Shown here: one piece after another, positions 34,100-46,301 of the stretch
Numbering within the stretch: position 1 is the stretch's first letter
Layout: each line of letters begins with the position of its first letter
Source of the DNA: Trigonopsis variabilis
Lineage: Eukaryota; Ascomycota; Trigonopsidomycetes; Trigonopsidales; Trigonopsidaceae
Length of the DNA stretch: 64,000 bases
Assembly: GCA_003707065.3 (NCBI GenBank)
Contig: PPXM03000002.1
Location: forward strand, 744,001-808,000
Direction of reading: 5' to 3'
Notes under the pieces: model-generated
The model's database searches: none
Told to the model about the DNA's origin: nothing
What the model saw: the letters and a program-made list of their open reading frames with translations, nothing else
Made by a program: the position numbers and the translations under genes

Positions 34100-34983
34100 C
34101 TAAGCAAGAGCCTGTTGTCAGATAAAATAGCTAGAAATCGACTTACTGCTAACAGAATTACAGTCAGAACAACACAAAGGATAATAAGAAAGCAACAGGA
34201 CCTATTCCTTGAATTCTTCTGCCGTCTCGCTGCTCGCGATAGTTGATATGAAGCATCTTCAGTAGAAGTTGCCACGTCTCCTATATTATTCTCAATATTG
34301 TTAAGGATTTCTCCTTGTTCTCCAACTATAGTTCCTAGATCTCTAAAAATCTCATTGAGCTCAGTGATACCTTGCTCAATCCCCTGAATTTCTCTGTCAC
34401 GTTCGGCTATTAAACTCTCGTGGAAATTCACTTGATCTTGATCGGCCAACTCATACTGCATCTGAACTTGGCTTTGACTTCCTTGCTGGTCCCTAGAGTC
34501 TTCGCTTTCTCCTAAAGCAGCTCTTTCTTCTAATACACATGACCACTGGCGGTCGGCCGCTTGACGTTGGGCGGTTTGAAAACCACTCATAAGACTACTG
34601 AACTCACGAGATAACTTCTGCTGAGTTAATCGCTGCTCAGGGGTCGTGTCTTTGTCCCATCCTTGTAACTTCTTGACCTTTTCTCCAATCGTATGACAAA
34701 GATCTTTTCCTTCATCACTAGCTTTCGAGACTTGTTGTCGTAGCTCATGGGTGTCTCGCTTTGTCCCTATTTGATCTGTCAGCCGGTTCAAGTGGGCTGT
34801 AGATGACGACAGGTTAAAGAGTGTCTCTGAGATTTCATTCGCCAATCGGTCAAACTCGGGGTTGTCGGAATATTGAGCTTCGACGTCTCGCTGAGGCATC
34901 TGTAGATTGTAACGACGTGAACAGTCGTCGAGTGACGTTGTCATCCTCTTTTTGGTCTCAACAAGTATGCTATAAGTGGACAT
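34100..34983 (-). CDS. PEP12: Endosomal syntaxin (Qa-SNARE), Pep12/syntaxin-7 type
   Basis: Qa-SNARE for Golgi-to-endosome and vacuole transport. Two exons (intron 34112-34146) make 282 aa. The N-terminal Habc-like helices (FDRLANEISETLFNLSSSTAHL to RLTQQKLSREFSSLMSGFQTAQR) resemble Pep12, the SNARE helix runs from HESLIAERDREIQGIEQGITELNEIFRDL with its central Gln, and the tail anchor is SCCFLIILCVVLTVILLAALA. The final exon contributes only three residues and the stop; without splicing the frame would run on with charged residues inside the anchor. Confidence 0.87.
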
Positions 34984-35299
34984 TCTGCTGGCTTACTCTT
35001 GAGACTTTAGATGTGATCTTGTAGACAATTATTGCGATTCAATGTTGCTCAGGCTCCATGATGGGTTTTTCTTGCAGATCACGGAGTCCAAGAAAGCCTA
35101 TGACCAATTAATCGAATGAGACTTTGCCTTGATTTCCATGCTTTCACAACTCCACATTAGATACGTGATACTCATTTGTTTCACTGAAAATCATTATTAT
35201 CAGTCCCATCCGTAATTGCTGTGGTCCTTCGACTTGATCATCAAAACTTATTGTTGTAACAAGAGCCAATCTTGCGTACAACTTCTAGAGCTCGCAAGC
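34984..35299. other. Divergent intergenic region, no gene seen
   Basis: 316 bp between the divergent syntaxin and prefoldin genes; probably their shared promoter. No motif stood out. Confidence 0.5.
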
Positions 35300-35803
35300 A
35301 TGAGTACAATGCAGATGGTATGGTTGAATTTGGGCAAACATACTGATCGACTAGCTTCCTCAAGGGCAGAAGGGCCATATTGAAGTCTCATGGGATGATC
35401 AAAAGAAAATCAATACTTTCTCAAGATTAAGCGGCAAGATGGATCGGTTGTCCGAGGACCTGGAACAGTTACGGCAGGAAAAGGAATACCTGGATGATGT
35501 CAGTATGGAGTTGGAGTTGGCCGATGAAGATGAAAAGTTTCAGTAGGTGCTAATTGATTCTGTTCTCATTTTAAGGTACAAAATCGGGGACGCATTTGTA
35601 TTCTTACCGGTAACTGAGGTCCTGGAACGTCTTGAACATGATAAAGGTATTGAAATGAATGGACTACTGTCTAATTTTCAGAATTAGTGGACGGTTCACT
35701 CTCGGAAACCGAAAAGGAAGTCAATGATATTGAAACGGAAATGCGATCTTTGAAAGTCGCATTGTACGGGAAATTTGGCAATGCGATTAATCTTGATAAA
35801 TAG
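35300..35803 (+). CDS. GIM3: Prefoldin subunit 4
   Basis: Beta-type subunit of the prefoldin chaperone, which hands unfolded actin and tubulin to CCT. Four exons (introns 35318-35354, 35543-35575, 35647-35681) make 132 aa, the usual size. The product shows the N-terminal helix (VSWDDQKKINTFSRLSGKMD), the central hairpin YKIGDAFVFLPVTEVLERLE and a C-terminal coiled helix ending GKFGNAINLDK, typical of subunit 4. All exons are short, so the gene is easily missed by simple frame scanning. Confidence 0.94.
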
Positions 35804-36195
35804 TGTAAATTATTTAATTTGGTCTGATAAGAAAAACAACTCTGTACGGTTGACGTGCAATTATTTGCTCCTGGAAGCCATATCTATGCTTTGAGATTCT
35901 ATGTGAAGAAAGGAACTGGACATGTAAGAAGTATAGGCATGATTTTATAGACACTCTTTTGAAGGTAGGTCTCTAGGCAGGATCAAGCCACGAGGACGCT
36001 AGCTGATTCGCAGCGGAGTAGCTGATCATATATTGTATGACTTCACATCGAAAATTTCATAATTGCCCATAGATTTTGTGGTTTAAACGATTAATCCTTT
36101 TTGCACAAGGTCATCGGGACTCATCAGGAACCTAGAAGACTCACGTTTCCTCGACTGACAAACTCCCAACCTCCTCACCTTGTCTGGTCAATTGG
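35804..36195. other. Intergenic, no gene seen
   Basis: 392 bp between prefoldin and RIC1 on the same strand; promoter of RIC1 presumably. Nothing recognised. Confidence 0.5.
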
Positions 36196-39100
36196 ATGTT
36201 CTGGCCGGCAAACAATCCTCAAACTATAAGAATAGAAAGAGGAATCGAGTCATGTAATGAAGATGATCGCAATAATAAAGACGACAATGTTTTGTCTATC
36301 AAGCGATGCCATCGTTTGAATAACTTCTTGGCCGTCACCGAGCAGTGTGTCTATATCTATCAGATAATGGTGCGTGACATTCTTCTTAACATTACTGACG
36401 CCTATGTTATAGCCTTTATGTATTGTTGGTGTGCTCAACCGAAGTTCTGAATCTCTGGAGTCAGATGGCTCCAATGTCGACGTGGTCATTGATACGAAGG
36501 ATTCATTTTTCTTGCTTTATACCTCAAAGCGCCAGATCTTAATTTATAGTTTAACCATCAAGATTGGGACCGGGAATCTTTATAAGCCCAGTCTTACCCA
36601 TTCCAACGCTTTCGCTCAGTCGCCGTTTATATTTCCAAGTGGTGGGGGAACTGGAATTCACCAAGCTCTTCCTGACATTTTAGAAACCACTCATGCATCT
36701 CAAGATATAAAAGACCTCATCATTCTTCCTGGCCTAATATTAATCCATCATGCCGAGGGAATATCTTTAAATTCCTATACCTTCGAGCCTTCTTCTAAAT
36801 TCTCTCCTAAGCATATAGCCGAATTGTCCCTCGAGAATCTTCCTTTTTTAGAAAATACCAGGCTACGGGAGATCGCGTCGTTAACGTGGAATGATGTTAT
36901 TGGAATGTTTGCCCTCAGGACTGAGTCCGGCGACTGTTACATTGTAATGAAAAATCCTGATCACGAGGACGTTATGAATATACTGTCTAAAGGATACAAG
37001 ATTCATTCTGCGGAGGAATTCTCGCCTGCTTCTTATTTGACTATCAATGCTCATTTCAGCCAGGTCTGCGTTGGCTGCAAAGACGGTTCCGTTTGCCTGT
37101 ATAATGTTCTTGATTATCACGGGAAATTTCGCTTTATTAAACAGATTCAGACCCCTTATTTAAAGTCAGGATCCGTGTCGGTAATTACTCATAGTCCAGA
37201 TGGTTACGGTATATTTGTCGGTTATCAACATGGCTGGGGCCTCTTTTCGGTGTATGGTCAAGCTTTAGGAGATTCTTTCTTTTATGATCTAGATCTCCAT
37301 CATTCCTCAAAAACGCTGGCCTTGGATGATTGGAAAGGTGATGTTAGTTGTGCGTTCTGGTCGCCCAGAATGTGTGATATCTTTTTCCTATCTAGCGGAT
37401 CACGATATCAAATATGGGACCTAGAGCTAGTCAAATGGTGTCTGAATAGCTGTTTTACCCTGGACAATCTTACAAACCCTGTCCTCTTAACTCGAGACAG
37501 CCTAATGATCTATAGAGGAAGAATTCAATCAGAAATTGCGACGATCAATCAAGATTCTTTTCTTTGGAAGACCGTTGCTATCCCACCAGTCTATCTAGTC
37601 GATAACTGGCCGGCTAGGTTGGTATCAATCTCATCCGATGGTAGATATGTGGCTATTGCTGGCCGACGAGGACTGGCACATTTCAGCCTTATCTCTGGTC
37701 GATGGAAGATCTTTGTCACGGAAGACATGGAACAAGAATTTATCGTGCAAGGTGGAATGATATGGTATGGTCATGTCCTTCTTGTCGTCGTAGACAATCT
37801 TAATACGGGCGCTCACGAATTACGAGTTTACTCCCGAGAACTAGAGCTAAATAACGACTATGTATTGAAGACCTTGCAGCTCCCAGCGTCGGCAGTCAGT
37901 ATGGCTTTGGTCGGTGACTCATTATTGATTTATCTTCAAAACAATACCCTCTTGGAGTTTGCGGTATCATCAAGTGAGTCGATGATGACTTTGAATCAAG
38001 TCGGGGAGATATCGTTTACTGGGGTTGTACACACTCCTGCAAGGATGAGGTGCATCAGCTGGACCTTGCCCGAGTTTCAAGCCAATACAGGGGATCCCAG
38101 TGCAGATGTAGCCGTGGCTACTATTTTTCTGCTTATTGATGGTAATTTGGTTTATCTCCAGCCGAAACGGACCTCAACTGGGGAAATCAAACACTACAAG
38201 ATGACATTACACCATAATGTTGAGTATTTTTACATTGTCTCTAGTGGCCCATTGACCAATAGCATATGGGCTTATGATGGATCTAATATTGTGGTCTGGT
38301 TTGACCTTTCATCTGCTACTCTTGATAGACATTTGGATACTGAGGCACGCACTCCGATAATGAGTGAGCCAGGTTTCGCGCGAAAGCCTTCAGCGTCTCC
38401 TATTGAGGAAAAGAAACCAGTGTTTATCACTGGAAGCGCACAAGGGATAATTCATGGCCCTCCTGATGCAAAGATAGAGTTTGGCAAGAATCCACTGAAA
38501 GTTAAGGTCGATTTCTATCCCATTTCGTTCTTGATAGATAAAGGATTAATTCTCGGGATAGAAACTGAGATGACGAGACGACCTAATGTCCCCTTCACGT
38601 TTATGAAGCAATTGACACGAACACATTTATTTGTACCGGCAATTTTATATTACTTCCTCCGTCATTTCGAGGTTTCTCAGGTCTATCAGATCTGTCTGTT
38701 GTTCCAGCATTTACAGTATTTCAACCACATTCTCGAGGTTCTTCTTCATCTTGCAATTGATGAGGAAGCTACCACTGGGCCGATTCAGGGAAAACAGCTT
38801 CCCAGGGTAGTCCAATTGATTAAAATGTTTCCCCAAAGTCTCGATATTGTCATTGCTTGTATTCGCAAGACGGAGGCTTGTTTATGGGAGGGATTATTTG
38901 ATTTGATAGGATCTCCTAAGAAAATATTCGATCAGTGTATCCAAGAAAAGCAGTTGAGGACGGCTTCGGGTTACTTGATTGTCTTGGCTACGATGGAAAA
39001 GCTTCCTCCTTCTGCTCCAGAGATTGCCTCATTGTATTCGTGCGCTCTGGAGCAAGGAGAGTGGGAATTGTGTGCTGATTTGTCAAGGTTCCTCCTTGCT

Positions 39101-39256
39101 ATTGATCCGTCGGGCAAGTCATTGACCGATGTCCTTTCTAAGCTTGGTCTACACATTCCAAGCGATATACATTTATCGACAGAGAAATCGTCGCAAGATT
39201 CACAGGATATTACAATCACACTAGCTGCGATGCTAGACAGTCTCGACAAAAAGTAG
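36196..39256 (+). CDS. RIC1: Ric1-type Rab GEF subunit
   Basis: Ric1 with Rgp1 activates the Rab6/Ypt6 GTPase at the late Golgi. Two exons (intron 36370-36412, 43 nt) give 1005 aa. The protein starts MFWPANNPQTIRI, as in the family, runs through WD40-like repeats (about residues 30-600; for example VCVGCKDGSVCLYNVLDY and VSISSDGRYVAIAGRRGL), then the Ric1 C-terminal domain with FPISFLIDKGLILGIE-type sequence (FYPISFLIDKGLILG), RTHLFVPAILYYFLRHFEV and LEVLLHLAIDEEA. The join removes a frame change and puts both halves in one protein. Confidence 0.9.
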
Positions 39257-39645
39257 ATGGAAGCATTGGGTTTTTGCATATTATGTTTTCTTTGGTAATT
39301 GGTTTACGGACTTCACAGGTAGTAGTTTCGTTCTTGACACGCGTAGACAGTGCGTTGTTGAACTATATCTTCACATCTTCCTGTCTCGAGACGATACTTC
39401 ACTCGCGGTTCTCAGCATGAAGCGCAGCTCTCGCAGGTTGCCGTCTGTGGTGGCTATGCGGCAAGGCTGAGCGGCAAGAAGTCAGTTTCCGCCAATCAGA
39501 GACCAGCTAGGGACAGTTGTGGCCACACTAGCCGCAAGTCTACGGGTGTTGGTAGCCACAAGTAATATAATCGGCAAGTAGTGGCGTGGGACGTATAAAA
39601 ATTCATCCTGCGCCACAAGTTCGCCACAGCACGTTCAATCACGCA
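39257..39645. other. Upstream region of the Ssu1-like gene
   Basis: 389 bp after RIC1. The right half is a dense promoter with repeated CAAG-type motifs, a CCAAT box and a TATA box, annotated separately. Confidence 0.6.
39458..39619 (+). promoter_or_regulatory. Promoter with six GC(C/G)(G/A)CAAG-like motifs, CCAAT and TATA
   Basis: Motif copies lie at 39458 and 39471 (GCGGCAAG), 39531 (GCCGCAAG), 39555 and 39612 (GCCACAAG) and 39571 (TCGGCAAG), all in the same orientation. A CCAAT element is at 39492-39496 and TATAAAA at 39594-39600, about 50 bp before the ATG at 39646. The clustering suggests sites for one regulator; which one is unknown. Confidence 0.5.
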
Positions 39646-40815
39646 ATGCTCAAGTCAAGACTGGTCGGGCGGTTTGTGGAATCTAAAGTGAATGATGTGT
39701 TACCAGTGTAAGTAACTGTATCTAATTAACATGCTGACTGTTAAAGATGGTTTGGAGCGGTTATGGGTACCGGGATTTCCGGCGTGATTCTCTATGGATT
39801 CCCATACCCTGCTAAATGGCTGCAAGTGTGCGGGATCATCTTTTGGGGATTCACGATGGGATTATTCGCCTTGCTGAGCATACTGCTCATCTACAAATAT
39901 ACTCTAGGGGGCCATAGCTTTACTGCGATGCTGTTGAATATCCAGCAGAGTCCAGGGTTAGGATGTATTCCGATGGCGTTTGCTACAATCTTGAATATGA
40001 CACATTTGATCTTTGGAGAACGCGCCTGGGTTGTGTGTTATGTTTTCTGGTGGATTGATATCGTCATGTCGCTGCTTACGTGCTGGGCTTTAGTGCTTGT
40101 GATGCTTTTCAAGCAGACACGAAAGATGGAAACAGTCTATGCTACTGTTTTATTGCCAATCGTGGCCACAGTTGTCGCATCTGCTTCGGGTCAAGTGATA
40201 GTCTCGTCCTTACCGCCTCATATGAGATTTTCTACGGTTATCATAAGCTCCTTATTGCTTGCCAATGGCGAAGGGCTAGCTTTTATGTGTATCTGCTTCT
40301 TCATGATCCGCCTTTTCCTTCACAATTTACCACCTCTTCCGATGCTTAATACTTGCTTTCTACCCGTCGGTCCGTTAGGACAGGGAGGATTCTCTCTAAT
40401 CCGATGTGCGATGAATGCAAGTCTCGTTCCAGAAATGGAGCCTTATCAAGATATATACCGCATTGTTTGCATGTCATTAGGTCTCTTCCTTATCGGATTC
40501 GCCTCGTTCTGGCTAATGGCCGCTTGGGTTACCTCCTTTTGCTATCCTCCTAAAGCCTTCAACGCTACTTTCTGGTCTATGACTTTCCCAATGGGAACTT
40601 ATGCTCTAGCTACTGGAAACTTGGGCATCCTCATTGATTCTCCTGCCTTCAAAGTGGTTGGCTGCATCACTGGAGCTGGCGTTGCTGTCATTTCAATCCT
40701 CCTTACTCTAGCCGTTTTGCATTTTTCCTTCAATGAGAAAGTCAAACTAATCGCCCGTGACATCGAATCAGCTGATCTCAAATCTGATAGTGTCTCTTCG
40801 TCCAGTGGTCCTTAA
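39646..40815 (+). CDS. SSU1: Sulfite efflux pump Ssu1-like (TDT/TehA family)
   Basis: Plasma-membrane exporter of the tellurite-resistance/dicarboxylate family; fungal members mostly export sulfite, some malate. Two exons (intron 39708-39746) give 376 aa. After a short basic start comes the hallmark WFGAVMGTGISGVILYGFPYP, then ten membrane segments, with FGERAWVVCYVFWWIDIVMSL, LPVGPLGQGGFSLIRC and TFWSMTFPMGTYALATGNLG, all characteristic of Ssu1-type proteins. Sulfite as substrate follows from the closest recalled family and is not proven. Confidence 0.85.
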
Positions 40816-40968
40816 ATTCTGTATTATTCTGGTTAAGATGGTGTTGCTTTTTGTTTTATTCTAGAGTGATTTTGGTCTAAAGTTGTAGCGTTACCATGCG
40901 ATAAACCCACGCCAGGTCGTTGGCGTTGCGGAATTGTTTATTTACCTCATCTCCCAATCGACTCTAAT

Positions 40969-43900
40969 ATGAGCACTAGTCAAGGCTCCTCTACGTCGCG
41001 CTCGAGACAAGCGTCGCGAGTCGGTATAATGGGTAGCCGACCTCCTAAACAATCTACAGCAACCAGGCCATCTAATCGTGCTCCTAGCATGGGCCCTCCG
41101 CCAGCTCGACGACTCAAGACCAGCGCGAATTCGCAGACTAAGAATGACAACGAGGTCGAGAGCAATATAAGAGTGTTTGTAAGATGCAGAGGAAGAAATC
41201 AGCGAGAGCTCAAAGATAATAACCCCGTGGTGGTGTCCACATCGTCTGGTCAACGAGGCCGAGAGGTCTCTATTCAGTGTCATTCGTCCACCGCCAACAA
41301 AACTTACACGTTTGATCAGGTATTTGGACCTGAAGCTGACCAGGATGCAGTTTATGATGGTGCTGTGGCGCCAATTCTCGAAGAAGTTCTATCGGGATAC
41401 AATTGTACGATCTTTGCTTATGGGCAAACGGGCACCGGCAAGACGTAAGTTCCTGACTGAACTGATTGAGCCTTACTAACATATAATCAGCTATACCATG
41501 TCTGGAGATGTTCAAGAATACATGGGTGGATATTCCTCGCAGGCTGGGATTATACCCAGAGTTTTGTACAAGCTGTTCAGGACTTTATCAGCCCAGAATG
41601 GCGACTTTACGATCAAATGTTCATTCATCGAGCTTTATAACGAAGAATTACGGGATCTTATATCTGACGATGATGAGAGGAAACTGAAAATCTTTGAGGA
41701 TAAACGTGGGGTTCATATTCAAGGAGCGGAACAGACCTACGTGAAATCTGCAGCGGAGGGTATTTCACTGTTGCAGAAAGGGTCCGAGCGCCGTCAAGTG
41801 GCTGCCACCAAGTGCAATGATCATTCTTCTAGGTCACATTCAGTTTTTACGATCATTGTTAATATAAAAGAGACCTATGAAGGTGGAGAGGAGTTTGTTC
41901 GGATTGGTAAATTGAACCTTGTTGATCTCGCAGGATCGGAAAATGTGAAGGCTTCAGGAGCCGAAAATAAGCGAGCACGAGAGGCGGGTTTGATTAACCA
42001 AAGTCTGTTGACTTTGGGCCGCGTCATTACCGCTTTAGTTGACCGGTCACCTCATGTTCCTTACCGAGAATCGAAACTGACCAGGATTCTTCAAGACTCT
42101 CTTGGAGGTCGCACCAAGACTTGTATTATTGCCACAATCAGTCCCGCTCGGATAAGTCTTGACGAAACATTAAGCACGCTGGACTATGCTAACAACGCCA
42201 AAAATATTAAAAACAAGCCTCAAGTGAATCAAGTTTTGTCCAAAAAGACTCTATTAACGGAATATGCATTAGAGATAGAGCGCTTAAAGGCTGATTTACA
42301 GGCCAGTCGAACTAAGAATGGAGTTTATATCACCCAGGAGTCGTTTGATGATTTAGTGAAGGAGAGTGAGAGCAGGAAGCAAGCGAATGAGGAACTCCAA
42401 TTACGGTTTGAATCGGTGGAAGCACAGCTAAAGGGGACAAAAGAACAGATGGAAGAGAATTTCACCTCTTTGATTGATACCAGGAGACTTTTAGAGAAGA
42501 CATCACTGGAACTAGAGACAACCAAGAAAGTTTTACATTCTACTGAAAGTGCTCTTGATGAGACACGACAACAGTTGACAAATGAGAGTAGCCGACGGAA
42601 GGCTCACGCTGCAGCTGAAGCCGAACTTAAATATATTGGAGGTCAAATGATTTCTAAGCTTGATGAAGCTGTTGGTGACGTGAACACTTTGTATGACAGA
42701 ATTCATGCAAGCCGAGCATTAGATGAGGCCAATTGTACTAAAATGGAGCAGCAAAAGAGCTATTTGACGGGGTTAGTTGATTCGATAGAGAGGACTTCGG
42801 TGAAACTACTTTATGATCTTGCTCAAGCAGACAAAGGTCTTTCTCAGGAAATTAAAGATTATAAAGCTCAAGAAGAATCGAAAATTCAAGCTTTGATAAA
42901 GCTGAACCACGATTCATTACAGTCCTTTTCTGCGCAAATCGAACGACTGGCTTTTCAGGAAGAGATGCACCATGGAAGTTTGAGCAAAACCTGGGTTAAC
43001 ATTTCTCAGACTAAGGAAGAATTAGAGATACAATCAGCAAATCTGCTAAGGGAGATGATCGAGATTAGTGAGAATATTTCTCAGGAAATATTGGCCAAGA
43101 TTGAAAGTCATCAAGAGTATATCAATTTATCGTTCAATATGTTTGGACGGGAATTTAAATCTCTGTTTGCTGAAGTGCAAGATCATGTGACATCCCAACG
43201 GGAGAAAATAGATGAACTGCTGGAAAAGTCATCTCAAGCATTGATGGCTTCGGATAAAAGATTTGGGGATAATAAAATAATGCTGGATCAAATGCTGGAA
43301 GAGGACATAGCGGATAGTGAGGAGGAAAATAAGAAACTTTTGGCTGCAATTCAGCAACTTTTGGAGCGTCGGCAAGAGGCTCAAAGGGAACGACTACGAC
43401 AACGGCAGGAAATATACCATGGCACCCTACAGGATTATGTATACGCATTGCAGACAAGCAGTAACCACGAGAAGCTGCTCATTGAAGATTGGAAGAAAGC
43501 TTCGGCTGATTTTGAGACGAAATTGCAGTCTGAGATGGGTCAAGTGAAAGAGAATGTGGTGAATACTTATCGATCTGCGGGACAAAAAGGGGAGGAAATT
43601 TACAATGATATCCAAACGACGACTACTCGGCTGAAAAAGTGCTTGGGGCAGGAGCAAGATGTGTTGGTTGGACATTACAGGACGTTGACTGGTATCAAGG
43701 ATCAAGGTTCCCACGAGGAAGACAAATATAAAGCCGCGTCTTATAAGGAACTGAAGCTCCTCAATGACTCCCAGGTCTCAATTCATAATAGTGGACGGGT
43801 CATTCTGGGAGATATGTCGAACAACATAGGAACGCTTGAACAGCGGAACGACGCCGAGAATGAGAAGACAGGTATGCTTAAGCGTACACTACGTCAAGCT

Positions 43901-44044
43901 GTGGACGATTTTCATGGTAAATTTAAAGAGAGCCTCTCTCAGTTTGATTATGAGCGTGATATGGAGGAGCTGGAAGAGCCAAAGAGCTATCACTATCCTC
44001 GAAAATTGCCCTCGGCCGAAATGGAGATGGTTGAAGACTTGTAA
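40969..44044 (+). CDS. Kinesin-5 (BimC/Cut7/Eg5), mitotic spindle motor
   Basis: Homotetrameric plus-end motor that separates spindle poles. Two exons (intron 41445-41490, 46 nt, inside the P-loop region) give 1009 aa. The N-terminal motor (about residues 65-420) has [53 protein letters not shown], and the kinesin-5 neck [20 protein letters not shown] long coiled-coil stalk follows. The C-terminus keeps a BimC-box core (SYHYPRKLP) but the residue before its Pro is Glu, not the Cdk1-target Thr. Confidence 0.95.
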
Positions 44045-44441
44045 ATGGGGAACTGGGCGAGCTGACTGTATATTATTTTGTCATAGATGATTATTTCATA
44101 GTTAATGGAGATGTGCCGCGTTCTCACGTGATGTAATGTCTACTCTGTGACAATGACGTTTCAACAGGTCCGATGGCTCAGGCCTCCACTCTTGTTGATC
44201 CGTGTAAGAGCGAGTTATGCTAGAGAGTATAGAAGTTGTCTCACTAAGATTCGCCCTTCATGAAGAGGTTAAGCAATCACGCGATCCATAGGTTATATTA
44301 AGCTCATCGCGATGCGTATGATTACAAGTACTCCCGTTCAATTGTGCGAGTGGGGATATCGGCTTTTCACTAGACAGTTTTAGCTTCACAGAGAGAGCGA
44401 TACCAGATCGTGGGGAAGTGTTACTTACTAGTGTCGTCACG
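44045..44441. other. Intergenic, no gene seen
   Basis: 397 bp between kinesin-5 and the helix-hairpin-helix gene. No motif or frame recognised. Confidence 0.5.
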
Positions 44442-45314
44442 ATGCTCACCGAACACGAAGTCCAAGAGCTTTGTAAGAATGATTATCCCAAGTTGCTGGA
44501 AGAAGTTGCAGAGAAGCCATTACCTAAAAGTTTGAGCCATTGCAACATTAGGGTGCTGGATTCCTGGAGATTAAAGGAGTATCCCAAGGTGCTCGACTCG
44601 AGACGGCGACAAGGAAATTGCTATGTGACGCAAGACGAGTTGGAGAAATTAATGTCTTGGAAGTTGTAAGAAAGAGTCTAGGCGGGAACTAACATAAGAA
44701 TTCGAGGCAAATATAGACCGATAATGCGGTTAGTCCAAATGAATGACCCGGAGAGCACCAAGGAATTGACGAGTCAAGCCTTCAAAGACTTGGGAGACCA
44801 TCCTAGCGAGGATTCGTTAATGAATGCTTTGGATACCCTTTGTGAACTTAAGGGAGTTGGGCCTGCTACAGCGTCATTAATCTTAAGTCTGGCAGCACCC
44901 AATGATGCTCCGTTCTTTAGCGATGAAGCATTTGAAATGATGGTAGGAAAAGGAAGAGAACCGCGATATACAGCAGATGAGTATAGGGAGATGTTGGAGG
45001 AGTGTTTTAGGATGCGAAAAGGAACCAAAATCCGAGCAATTGACTTGGAGACGGCTATGTGGTGTCTTGGGCGCGAGAAATTGGCTGAGATCAGAAAGAC
45101 CCGGGCAAAGAACGAAAAGAAGGCCGAAAAAACGGGCGGAAGAAGGACTAGCACACGCCGACGAGGGTCATTAAAGCCAAAAGCGAAAGATGAGAATGAA
45201 GAGAGTAGTAAGACGACGGAGAAGATTTACGGCGAAACAGTCAAAGACGAAAAACAGGTCAAGGATGAGAATGAGCCCTCAAGAAAGAGAGCAAGGAAAG
45301 GGAAAAATGAGTGA
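44442..45314 (+). CDS. Uncharacterised fungal protein with helix-hairpin-helix motif
   Basis: Two exons (intron 44666-44698, 33 nt) make 279 aa. The first part reads as helices ending RVLDSWRLKEYPKVL and DELEKLMSWKLIRGKYRPIMRL. A helix-hairpin-helix motif, LKGVGPATASLILSLAAP, follows and is the kind used for non-specific DNA binding in glycosylases, but no glycosylase catalytic Asp or iron-sulfur cluster is visible. The last 80 residues are Lys/Arg/Glu-rich, as in a nuclear protein. I recall similar unannotated proteins in other fungi. The frame is open upstream, yet the first ATG is at 44442. A nuclear DNA- or RNA-binding role is inference. Confidence 0.6.
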
Positions 45315-45349
45315 TGAAACTTTTTATTTATATTTTACGAGTACATGGT

Positions 45350-46301
45350 TCACGGTCCTTTGACGATAAGCTCGTCCTTAGCTCTTTGAGCCCATTCGCT
45401 ATAATGTTAGCATAAGTTCGCCAAATGATACGTACGTCCAACTGCCATCATAGACTTGAACTTTGGACTGAGACGTGAGACCGGCGATGTCCAAGGCTGT
45501 ATACAAAACACAAGCGGTTACGCCTGTTCCACACATGGCGATGACAGGCTTTGAGCCGTCAATGCCGACTTTGTGGAATTGCTCCAGAAGCTCGTCTTTT
45601 GGAAGAAAATTCTTGGTCTCGGGATCCAACACGTCTGAAAAAGGAAAGGATTTAGAGCCCGGAACATGACCTGAGGGCATTCCAGGTCTCGGTTCAGGAG
45701 CTTCTCCGGTCCATCTCGCTGTGGGCCTAGCGTCAATAATAATTACATCCGAGGATGGCTCTTTAGCGATTTCAGAAACATTTTCAAAGTCAGTTAGTTT
45801 ATCATTGTTCAATTTCGGAACTGGATAAGTCACCCTGGTGGGCGGTTTTGGCGTGCTTGTTTCCAGAGGCAAGCCGAGCTTTTTGTAAGTGAGATAATTA
45901 TCTAGGATTTTGGATGAATCATGCCCAAAGACTTGGAGCATCCAGTATAATCTTGGGGCCGAGAAATTGCCGGCTTTATCGTAAACGACGACTGTATCAG
46001 TAGGCGACACTCCAAGAGTGCCCAGGGCTTTAGAAAAATCCTCGGCAGAAGGAAGCATATGGGGATAGGGAGAATCTGGGTCCTTAACCTTGTCAATATC
46101 GAAGAATTGAGCTCCTGGGATCCTTTCTTGGACGTATTCTTCATATCCATCCTTGGGTACATTGGGAAGATACCAAGTAGCATCTAGTACCTTGAACTTG
46201 GCAGCATTGGGCCCATTGAGTGCTTCGTTCAGCTCCTTGGGGCTAATAATGGGAGATCTCGTCACCATTGTCGAAAACCGTCGGACGGCTCGTCTCCACA
46301 T
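45350..46301 (-). CDS. 3-mercaptopyruvate/thiosulfate sulfurtransferase (tandem rhodanese)
   Basis: Two-rhodanese-domain sulfurtransferase of cysteine catabolism and sulfide metabolism. Two exons (intron 45399-45435) make 304 aa. The start MWRRAVRRFSTMVTRSP looks like a mitochondrial presequence; an ATG-less upstream extension was discarded. Domain 1 holds FKVLDATWYLPN, YVQERIPGAQFFDID and TVVVYDKAGNFSAPRLYWML; domain 2 holds VIIIDARPTARWTG, PSGHVPGSKSFPF and the catalytic loop MCGTGVTACVLY. CGTGVTA favours mercaptopyruvate over thiosulfate (CRKGVTA) specificity. The last exon gives EWAQRAKDELIVKGP. Confidence 0.92.
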
